A DNA stretch of 13,614 nucleotides from DATEPR01 sp036269975 (GTDB lineage Bacteria; Actinomycetota; Actinomycetes; Mycobacteriales; Pseudonocardiaceae): contig DATBDL010000372.1 of NCBI GenBank assembly GCA_036269975.1, positions 1 to 13,614 on the forward strand, given 5' to 3'. Of the stretch, positions 1 to 6,305 are shown piece by piece; within the stretch, counting starts at the first letter, position 1, and every line of letters starts with the position of its first letter. Both the position numbers and the translations under genes were made by a program. The notes under the pieces were generated by a model. That model did not search any database. It was not told where the DNA came from and saw nothing but the letters and a program-made list of their open reading frames with translations.

Positions 1-1075
1 CCAACGCTGCCCGCAGCGCGTCCGCGTGCGGCGAACGCAACGACAGGAAGCCGGCGAACTCCGATCTCGGCGTGTCGCGATCGCGGGTGACGAGCTCGTC
101 CGGCGCGTCGATCGCGTCGAAGCACTCGGCCAACAGGCCGGTTTGGTGTTGCGACACCTGGCGCAACAACGGCACCGTCAAATCGACGCCCTCGAAGAAG
201 TCGAACACACTCGCCGCCCGATAATGGCTGGTCGGGTCATACGTGGCTCCCGCGAAGCGGATCGCACCCGTTCCGTAGCCGACGGTTTCCACGCCGGTCC
301 GTTCGGCCAACTCGGTGAACTCCGCGTACCAACCGGTAATGACCGGCCGCAGTTGGTCGGCATGTTCGGGCAGCCGCAGGAAACAGTTGCCCTCACCCAG
401 TTGCAGGTACTTGTAGCCGCCGCCGACCACCCACGCGGACGCGAGGCCCTGCGCGGGCACCGACACCGGCGTGACCCCGACGGCGTGATAGGCGTCGACG
501 AGCAGTTCAGCGCCGTGCCGCTGGCAGGCGATCGCCAGTTCGCCCAACCCCGGCACGATGCGCGACGTCTCGAACAGCACGGCGGACACCAGGACAGCCG
601 CCGTCCTGCCGTCCACGTGCGCCGCGATGCGTTCGGCGAGGGTCGCCGCCGGCAGCGCCGGCACGCGCACCACCTCGATGCCGGCCTCGGCCAACCGGGC
701 CAACTGGCGGCGCAGCGTGTGGAACTCGCCGTCGGTCGTGACGAGGCGCGGCCGGGCCACCAGATCGAGCGCGGACAGGAAGCGCAGCACCAGTTCGTGC
801 GTGTTCGCGCCGAGGGCGATTTCCGCGGTCGGGTCGTCCAGCAGGCGTCCCAGGCCGGCGCGCACCCGGTCGGCCTTGGCGAAGGCCGTGTCCCACTTGC
901 CGTCGACGAACCGTGCCGCGTCCTCGAACGCGGCGAGTTGGCCCTCGGCCGCGACGTCCGGCCACGCCTGGTGCGAATGCCCGGTGAGCAGCAGCCGGTC
1001 GGCGACGCCGAACAGGGAGTAGTGCCGTGCCAAGGCGTTCGGGCTCGTGCGCAGCGCTGCCAGCTCGATCGTCAC
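1..1075 (-). CDS. kynureninase-like PLP enzyme (3' end cut off by window edge)
   Basis: Fold-type I PLP enzyme of the class V aminotransferase/kynureninase group. Beside tryptophan dioxygenase its likely reaction is hydrolysis of L-kynurenine to anthranilate and alanine. The frame is open for 358 codons from a GTG that overlaps the dioxygenase stop (GTGA), and it leaves the window at base 1. Kynureninases are usually about 400-420 residues, so roughly 40-60 C-terminal residues are missing. Visible: the PLP-pyridine Asp in VDAYHAVGVTP (D194), the Schiff-base Lys in GGGYKYLQLGEGN (K222), and ITGWYAEF downstream. It is divergent: the usual GNSLG near the N-terminus reads GHSHQ, and the usual YKYLNGGPG reads YKYLQLGEG. 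Another class V desulfurase or lyase activity cannot be excluded. Confident on fold, moderate on kynureninase activity. Confidence 0.75.
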   Translation of the reverse strand, partial: MTIELAALRTSPNALARHYSLFGVADRLLLTGHSHQAWPDVAAEGQLAAFEDAARFVDGKWDTAFAKADRVRAGLGRLLDDPTAEIALGANTHELVLRFLSALDLVARPRLVTTDGEFHTLRRQLARLAEAGIEVVRVPALPAATLAERIAAHVDGRTAAVLVSAVLFETSRIVPGLGELAIACQRHGAELLVDAYHAVGVTPVSVPAQGLASAWVVGGGYKYLQLGEGNCFLRLPEHADQLRPVITGWYAEFTELAERTGVETVGYGTGAIRFAGATYDPTSHYRAASVFDFFEGVDLTVPLLRQVSQHQTGLLAECFDAIDAPDELVTRDRDTPRSEFAGFLSLRSPHADALRAAL

Positions 1076-1863
1076 AGCTCACTCCGAATGGCCCAGAGGT
1101 CTCCGAATGCGGGCGCGATCGTGGTGCGCAGGTAGGCGGCGCCGGACGAGCCGCCGGTCCCCGCCTTGTCGCCGATGGTGCGCTCCACCATCTTCACGTG
1201 CCGGTAGCGCCATTCCTGGAAGCCCTCGTCCAGGTCGACCAACCGCTCGGCCACCTGTGCGGCGTTCCCGTCGTCGGCGTAGACCGCGAGCAGCACCGGC
1301 CGGATTCCCGGCAGACGGGTGACCTGCTCGCTGACGTCCCGCTCCAGCGCGTCGGCGGGCACGTCGTAGCCGGAAACCACCAGGTAGCGCAGGAAGGAGT
1401 CGAACAGCGACGGCCGGGACATCGCGACCGCGATCCGCTCGCGTGCGGTGCTGCCGGCCGGATAGTGCCGGAACACCCGGCTGTCGCGCCGGCCGAGCAC
1501 CGCCTCCAACTCGCGGAACTGGGCGGACTGGAAGCCGCTGGACGCGTCCAGCCGGGCGCGGAACGACGTGAACTGGCGCGGGGTCATGGTTTCCAGCACG
1601 TCGATCTGTGCGACGACGACCTTCAGGATGGTCAGCGAGCGGCGCAGCGTGGCCAGGACCTGCGGGGTGCGGCCCTCGGCCAGCCAGCGTTGCAGTGCGA
1701 CGAGTTCGTGCAGCAACTGCTTGAACCACAGCTCGTAGACCTGGTGGATGACGATGAACAGGTGCTCGTCGTGCTCGTCCGAGCGGGGCCGCTGGGCGCC
1801 GAGTATCTCGTCCAGCGCCAGGTAGGAGCTGTAGGTCAGGGCCGGATGGATGGCGTCGGTCAT
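1072..1863 (-). CDS. kynA: tryptophan 2,3-dioxygenase
   Basis: Haem enzyme opening the indole ring of L-tryptophan with O2 to give N-formylkynurenine, the first step of the kynurenine pathway in the cytosol. The 263-residue product carries the family hallmarks: HQVYELWFKQLLHEL near residue 40 (H40 is the active-site His), FTSFRARLDASSGFQSAQFR in the middle, and RYRHVKMVERTIG (H222, the expected proximal haem ligand) followed by KAGTGGSSGAAYL. Length is slightly below the typical 280-300 because the N-terminus is short. The ATG overlaps the upstream regulator stop by four bases (ATGA), and its own stop overlaps the kynureninase-like GTG, so the three genes look translationally coupled. The longer frame reading upstream belongs to the regulator region and is not a real extension. 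Confidence 0.95.
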   Translation of the reverse strand: MTDAIHPALTYSSYLALDEILGAQRPRSDEHDEHLFIVIHQVYELWFKQLLHELVALQRWLAEGRTPQVLATLRRSLTILKVVVAQIDVLETMTPRQFTSFRARLDASSGFQSAQFRELEAVLGRRDSRVFRHYPAGSTARERIAVAMSRPSLFDSFLRYLVVSGYDVPADALERDVSEQVTRLPGIRPVLLAVYADDGNAAQVAERLVDLDEGFQEWRYRHVKMVERTIGDKAGTGGSSGAAYLRTTIAPAFGDLWAIRSEL

Positions 1864-2684
1864 GGCTGGATCACCTCGTCGAAACAGCGTCGGGCCGGTC
1901 GTTCCAGCGCCGGGTACAGATCGTGGAACAGCGCGACCGCGGCCGCTCGCCCGACCGGCGGTTCGACCAGGTCGGCGGGCAGTTCCGGGTCGAGCGTCGG
2001 GAACTGGCGAAACAGGTGCACCAGCCGGGTACGCAGGACCAGCGCGGCGTGGTCGTCCAGCCCGGTCCGGATGCCCGGCTCGGCGTAGGCGGCGAACTCG
2101 GCGACGAACGAGTCGTAACGCGCGGCCAGGTCGGGCAGGTGCCACACCCGGTCCAGCACCGCGTGGAAGTCCACCAGCGCGGCGGGCCGGCCGAGCAGCA
2201 CGCCGACGTAACCGGCCACGTCCAGTTCCGCGACCAGCGCGGCGACCTCGCGTTCCCGGTCGTGGGGGGCGATCCACGTGCCGTCCTGCAACGAGCCGAA
2301 GCCGGCGAAGCGCAACCGGCGGACCAGCCACTCACGGGCCTGCCTGCGGTGTTCCGGGACAGCCTGCCACACCACGGTCCACGTGTTGGACGGCTCGGTG
2401 GTTCGGCCGAGCGAGAAGATCCGCCGGTCGCCATCGGCCAGGATGCGCTGGGCATGCTCGGTCAGCGTGTAGTAGACCAGCCGACCGGTGCGATGGCGGG
2501 CGAGCAGTCCACGGTGGACCATCCGGGCAAGCGCGATCCGGGCGGCGCCGGAGGAGAACCCGAATTCGGCCAGCAGCGCCACCAGCCCGCCGGACCACAC
2601 CCGGCGCGATCTCGGTTCGACGTGTGCGCCGAACAGCGTGAGCACCAGGTCCTGGGGAGCGAACTCGCCGGCGGCCTCGGACAC
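1860..2684 (-). CDS. PaaX-family transcriptional regulator
   Basis: A 274-residue protein resembling PaaX, the repressor of phenylacetate catabolism that is released from DNA by an aryl-CoA thioester. Visible: an N-terminal winged helix-turn-helix at about residues 10-75 (LVLTLFGAHV, then a segment with SSGAARIALARMVHRGLL and YYTLTEHAQRIL), a central part with TWTVVWQAVPEHRR, and a C-terminal PaaX-like domain with FRQFPTLDPELPADL and FHDLYPALERPARRCFDEVI. Start is GTG at 2684; I see no Shine-Dalgarno, and a -10-like TAGACT lies exactly six bases upstream, suggesting a leaderless message. It is first in the minus-strand operon and divergent from the CoA-pathway operon, so it probably represses both. 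The ligand is inferred to be 2-aminobenzoyl-CoA or a later CoA ester. Confidence 0.9.
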   Translation of the reverse strand: MSEAAGEFAPQDLVLTLFGAHVEPRSRRVWSGGLVALLAEFGFSSGAARIALARMVHRGLLARHRTGRLVYYTLTEHAQRILADGDRRIFSLGRTTEPSNTWTVVWQAVPEHRRQAREWLVRRLRFAGFGSLQDGTWIAPHDREREVAALVAELDVAGYVGVLLGRPAALVDFHAVLDRVWHLPDLAARYDSFVAEFAAYAEPGIRTGLDDHAALVLRTRLVHLFRQFPTLDPELPADLVEPPVGRAAAVALFHDLYPALERPARRCFDEVIQP

Positions 2685-2690
2685 CCGCTG

Positions 2691-2724
2691 AGTCTATACA
2701 GTTCAGCGGCCTGCACTGTAAACT
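2691..2724. promoter_or_regulatory. divergent leaderless promoters with inverted-repeat operator
   Basis: The 46 bases between the two divergent GTG starts hold an inverted repeat, TACAGT (2697-2702) and ACTGTA (2715-2720), separated by 12 bases. On the plus strand TATACA (2695-2700) and TAAACT (2719-2724) sit 18 bases apart, and the GTG at 2731 follows the -10 after six bases. On the minus strand TAGACT (2696-2691) is followed by six bases and the GTG at 2684. Neither gene has a Shine-Dalgarno sequence. Both arrangements fit the common actinobacterial leaderless pattern. The repeat overlaps core promoter elements on both sides, as expected for a repressor site, probably that of the adjacent PaaX-like protein. 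Confidence 0.6.
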
Positions 2725-2730
2725 TTTGCC

Positions 2731-3534
2731 GTGCGGATCGGTATCGGTCTCCCCACCACCACGCCAGGTGTGTCCGGTGGCCTGCTGCTGGAGTGGGCGC
2801 GGCAGGCCGACGCGGGTCCCTTCAGCTCGGTCGCGGTACTGGACCGGCTGGTCTACGACAGCGTCGATCCGTTCGTGGCGCTCGGCGCGGCCGCCGCGGT
2901 CACCAGCCGGGTCCGGCTGGCCACGATGATCAGCATCGGCCCGCTGCGCAGCCCCGCCGTGCTGGCCAAGCAGGCGTCGTCGGTGCACCTGGTGGCCGGC
3001 GGCCGGCTCACACTGGGCCTCGGCATCGGCGCCCGGCTGGACGACTACACGGCGGCCGGCGCCGACCACCGCAACCGTGGCGCCCGGCTGTCCGAGCAGT
3101 TGGCCCATCTCAGAGCGCTGCCGGGCGACACGATGGAACTGCTGGTCGGCGGCAACAGCGGCGCCGCGCTGGCCAGGATGGCCCGCTACGCCGACGGTTA
3201 CGCGCACGGCGGCGGCCCACCGAGGGCGTTCGCGTCGGCGGCGGCCAGGGCGCGGGCCGCCTGGCACGACCTCGGCCGGCCGGGCGAGCCGGCGCTGTGG
3301 GGCCAGGCGTACTTCGCGCTCGGCGATCCGGCCGCCGGCACCGCCTACCTGCGCGACTACTACGCCTTCACCGGTCCGTTCGCGGAGACCGTCGCCGCGG
3401 CCAACCTGACCAGCGCCGGGGCGATCCGGGACCTGGTCCGCGGCTATCGCGCCGAAGGCTGCGACGAGCTCGTGCTGCTGCCGACCGTGGCCGATCCGGC
3501 CGAGGTGGCGCGACTTGCCGAGGTGCTGGGCTGA
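2731..3534 (+). CDS. LLM-class flavin-dependent oxidoreductase
   Basis: A 267-residue TIM-barrel protein of the bacterial-luciferase-like family, whose members use FMNH2 or coenzyme F420 for oxygenation or hydride transfer. It starts MRIGIGLPTTTPG, typical of the first strand, and contains SRVRLATMISIGPLRSPAVLAKQASSVHLVAGGRLTLGLGIGA (residues about 57-98 in pieces), the characteristic family block. It is shorter than the usual 290-340 residues. GTG start with no visible ribosome site, probably leaderless. Its stop overlaps the next start (TGATG). As first gene of the aminobenzoyl-CoA operon it probably acts on a pathway intermediate. I suggest a reductase step, because the reductase half of the next protein looks damaged. 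Cofactor and substrate cannot be read from the sequence. Confidence 0.85.
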   Translation: MRIGIGLPTTTPGVSGGLLLEWARQADAGPFSSVAVLDRLVYDSVDPFVALGAAAAVTSRVRLATMISIGPLRSPAVLAKQASSVHLVAGGRLTLGLGIGARLDDYTAAGADHRNRGARLSEQLAHLRALPGDTMELLVGGNSGAALARMARYADGYAHGGGPPRAFASAAARARAAWHDLGRPGEPALWGQAYFALGDPAAGTAYLRDYYAFTGPFAETVAAANLTSAGAIRDLVRGYRAEGCDELVLLPTVADPAEVARLAEVLG

Positions 3535-5543
3535 TGCGGGTCGAGATCCTGGGCGCCGGGCCGGCCGGGCTGTACCTGGCGATCCTGCTGAGGAAGGCCG
3601 ACGCAGCCGGGCTTCACACGGTCACCGTGACCGAGCGGAACCCGCCGGACGCCACGTTCGGCTGGGGCGTCGTGTTCTCCGAGGAGACGCTGGGCGCGCT
3701 GCGGGACGCCGACTACCCGACGTACCTGGAGATCACGGACACGTTCGCCCGCTGGGACGCGATCGACATCCGGTATCGGGGCGAACTGTTGCGGTCGCGT
3801 GGCCACGGTTTCGCCGCCATTGCACGAAAACGGCTGTTGGCGATACTTCAGGATCGATGTCGAATTCTCGGCGTCCAATTGTATTTCGATAATGAGGTCA
3901 CCGACCTAGAACATTTCGGAGTCGACGCGGATCTGGTGGTGGCCGCGGACGGGGTGCGCAGCGTGCTGCGCGAGCATCACGGCTTCCGGCCGGCGATCGT
4001 GCCGCAGGGCGGGAAGTACGCGTGGTTCGGCACCGACCTGGTGCTGGACAGCTTCACGTTCCTGTTCCGGGAGACCGAACACGGCCTGTTCCAGGTGCAC
4101 TCGTACCCGTTCGACGAGCACACCAGCACGTTCATCGTGGAGTGCCAGGAACCGGTGTGGCGCGCCGCCGGCCTCGACTCGATGTCCGAGGACGAGTCGA
4201 TCGCGTTCTGCGAGCGGCTGTTCGCCGACGACCTGCGCGGCCATCGGCTGATGTCCAACCGGTCGGTCTGGCAGAACTTCCTGCGGGTCGAGAACGGCAG
4301 TTGGCGACGCGGCAACGTGGTCCTGGTCGGCGACGCCGCGCACACGGCGCACTTCTCCATCGGCTCCGGCACGAAGCTGGCGATGGAGGACGCGATCGCG
4401 CTGGCCAACAGCCTGACCCAGCACCGGGACGACGTGCCGGCGGCACTGGTCGACTACGAGGCGCGGCGGCAGCCGGTCGTGGCGCGGTTCCAGCGGGCCG
4501 CCGACGACAGCGCCGAGTACTTCCGGCGGGTCGGCCACCACACCGGGATGGCGCCGCTGCAGTTCGTGTTCAACCTGCTGACCCGCAGCGGCCGGATCGG
4601 ACACGCCGAGCTGACCGTGCGCGATCCCGCGTTCACCACCGAGGTGGACAACTGGTTCGGCGCGGGGCGACTCGCGCCGCCACCGGCGTTCGCGCCGTTC
4701 CGGCTCGGTGACCTGTCGCTGCCCAACCGGATCGCCCGCACGGGCGCCCCGAACGGCGCCGGCCTCGTCTACGGCGAGTTCACCGCGGTGTGCGCGGACG
4801 GCCGGATCTCACCGGCGACCCCCGTGATCTCCCAGGCCGCCCTGCCGAGCGAGGCGGGGGCGAAGTTCGCGTTACGCCTCGGGCATGCCGGTGCCCGTGG
4901 CAGCACCCGGCCGCCCGCCGAGGGTGTGGACATCGCGCTGGCCGACGGGTGGCCGTTGGTCGCGGCGTCCGCCCGGCGCTACGGGCCGGGCATGGCCGTG
5001 CCGGCGGAACTGGACGCCGCCGGGCTGGATCGGGTGCGGGACGCCTTCGCGCGGGCCGCGTCGGTGGCCGCCGATGCCGGTGTCGATCTGCTGGAGCTGG
5101 ACCTCGCGCACGGCTATCTCCTGGCGGGTTTCCTGTCGCCGCTGACCAATCACCGCACCGACGAGTTCGGCGGCGATCTGCCGGCGCGACTGCGGTTTCC
5201 GCTGGCCGTTGTGGACGCGGTCCGAGCCGTGTGGCCGGCCGAGCGGCCGCTGTCGGTGTGCCTGACCGTCGCCGACTGGCATCGCGGTGGGCTGACCGTG
5301 GACGACGGGGTGCGGATCGCGGGCACGCTGGCCGAACACGGTGTCGGGTTGGTGCGGGTGTCGGCTGGGCAGACCGTTGCCGAGTGCCAGCCGGAGTACC
5401 GGCGGGCGTTCCTCACCGCGCAGGCCGATCGAGTGCGCAGCGAGGTCGGCGTCGCCGTCGTGGTCGGCGGCTACCTGACCACGGTCGACGAGGCGAACAC
5501 GATCATCGGCGCCGGCAGGGCCGACCTGTGCGAGTTGGTCTGA
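3534..5543 (+). CDS. 2-aminobenzoyl-CoA monooxygenase/reductase-like fusion with shortened OYE domain
   Basis: A fusion of an FAD aromatic hydroxylase and an Old Yellow Enzyme-type domain, the architecture of 2-aminobenzoyl-CoA monooxygenase/reductase and of proteins annotated as salicylyl-CoA 5-hydroxylase. In Azoarcus the enzyme hydroxylates 2-aminobenzoyl-CoA at C5 and then reduces the ring. The hydroxylase half (residues 1 to about 380) is intact: ILGAGPAGLYL at 5-15, GWGVVFSEETL, VAADGVRS (D139) and GDAAHTAHFSIGSGTKLAMED (D267, in two overlapping pieces). The OYE half (about 386-669) has GHAGARGS, AHGYLLAGFLSPLTNHRTDEFGG and GAGRADL, but it is about 284 residues long and ends directly after GRADLCELV. 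Total length is 669, against roughly 760-780 expected. The start ATG overlaps the upstream stop, and the stop overlaps the next ATG. Function of the OYE half is doubtful. Confidence 0.88.
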   Translation: MRVEILGAGPAGLYLAILLRKADAAGLHTVTVTERNPPDATFGWGVVFSEETLGALRDADYPTYLEITDTFARWDAIDIRYRGELLRSRGHGFAAIARKRLLAILQDRCRILGVQLYFDNEVTDLEHFGVDADLVVAADGVRSVLREHHGFRPAIVPQGGKYAWFGTDLVLDSFTFLFRETEHGLFQVHSYPFDEHTSTFIVECQEPVWRAAGLDSMSEDESIAFCERLFADDLRGHRLMSNRSVWQNFLRVENGSWRRGNVVLVGDAAHTAHFSIGSGTKLAMEDAIALANSLTQHRDDVPAALVDYEARRQPVVARFQRAADDSAEYFRRVGHHTGMAPLQFVFNLLTRSGRIGHAELTVRDPAFTTEVDNWFGAGRLAPPPAFAPFRLGDLSLPNRIARTGAPNGAGLVYGEFTAVCADGRISPATPVISQAALPSEAGAKFALRLGHAGARGSTRPPAEGVDIALADGWPLVAASARRYGPGMAVPAELDAAGLDRVRDAFARAASVAADAGVDLLELDLAHGYLLAGFLSPLTNHRTDEFGGDLPARLRFPLAVVDAVRAVWPAERPLSVCLTVADWHRGGLTVDDGVRIAGTLAEHGVGLVRVSAGQTVAECQPEYRRAFLTAQADRVRSEVGVAVVVGGYLTTVDEANTIIGAGRADLCELV

Positions 5544-6301
5544 TGTACTTCGCGGACCTCACGTCACCCGATGTTGCCGCACTGCGCGCCGGCGGCCGGA
5601 CACCCGTGCTGTTGCTGCCGGTCGGCGCGGTCGAGCCGCACGGACCGCACGCGCCGCTCTCCACCGACGCGCTGATCTCGGACGGCATGTGCCGCCGGGC
5701 CGCCGAGCGACTGGCCGACGACACGGGAGTCCGAGCGCTGATCCTGCCGCCACTCCCCTACGGCGTCACCCACTTCGCGGCCGCATTCCCCGGCGCGGTC
5801 GGGGTTTCCGCCGCGACGCTCCGGGCGATCGTCGTGGACGTGTGCGTCGGGTTGGTCGACGCGGGGCTGCCGCACGTGGTGATCGTGAACAACCACTTCG
5901 AACCCGAGCACGTGACGACACTGCGCGACGCGGTGGCCCACATCCGGGAAACGCACGGGGTCTCGATCGGTTACCTGGACCTGGTTCGGCGGCACAGCGC
6001 GGACCGCCTGACCGACGAGTTCCGGTCCGGTGACTGCCATGCTGGTCGGTACGAGACCTCGCTCGTGCTGGCGGACCGACCGGAACTCGTTGACACGGAA
6101 CGGATGCGGACGCTACCGAGCGTGCGGGTGAACCTGGTCGACGCGATGAGAGCGGGCCGGCACGACTTCGTGGCGATGGGCATGGCCGATGCCTACTGCG
6201 GCGCACCGGCAGAGGCGACGGCGGCCGAAGGAATGTCCACTTTCGACATACTCGCGGACCTGCTGGTCGCGGCGATCCGTGCCACCGCGCGGGGCGGGTG
6301 A
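5543..6301 (+). CDS. creatininase-family amidohydrolase
   Basis: A 252-residue metal-dependent hydrolase of the creatininase family, which includes creatinine amidohydrolase, the archaeal FAPy deformylase ArfB, and MftE-type peptidases. Visible metal-site and family motifs: LPVGAVEPHGPHAPLSTD (residues about 27-44), LPPLPYGVTHFAAAFPGAVG, IVNNHFEPEHV where many members have VNGHGGN, and GDCHAGRYETSLVL. The protein looks complete. Its ATG overlaps the monooxygenase stop (TGATG), and the ligase follows after four bases. Role is unknown. Because the tryptophan branch needs an N-formylkynurenine deformylase and none of the usual ones is visible here, that activity is an attractive guess. An alternative is opening of a cyclic or amide intermediate from ring cleavage. 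Confidence 0.88.
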   Translation: MYFADLTSPDVAALRAGGRTPVLLLPVGAVEPHGPHAPLSTDALISDGMCRRAAERLADDTGVRALILPPLPYGVTHFAAAFPGAVGVSAATLRAIVVDVCVGLVDAGLPHVVIVNNHFEPEHVTTLRDAVAHIRETHGVSIGYLDLVRRHSADRLTDEFRSGDCHAGRYETSLVLADRPELVDTERMRTLPSVRVNLVDAMRAGRHDFVAMGMADAYCGAPAEATAAEGMSTFDILADLLVAAIRATARGG

Positions 6302-6305
6302 CGAG

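Noticed and set aside
26..1135. Long plus-strand open frame at the left end
   Set aside because: It is antisense to the kynureninase-like gene, is rich in Arg/Gln/His like chance GC-rich frames, and has no recognisable domain.
2462..2716. Minus-strand frame crossing the divergent promoter
   Set aside because: It is an out-of-frame shadow of the PaaX gene and would cover the promoter elements.
1923..3533. Long plus-strand frame reading into the monooxygenase gene from upstream
   Set aside because: The upstream part is antisense to the PaaX gene and out of frame with the LLM gene. The ATG at 3534, coupled to the LLM stop, gives a normal family N-terminus.
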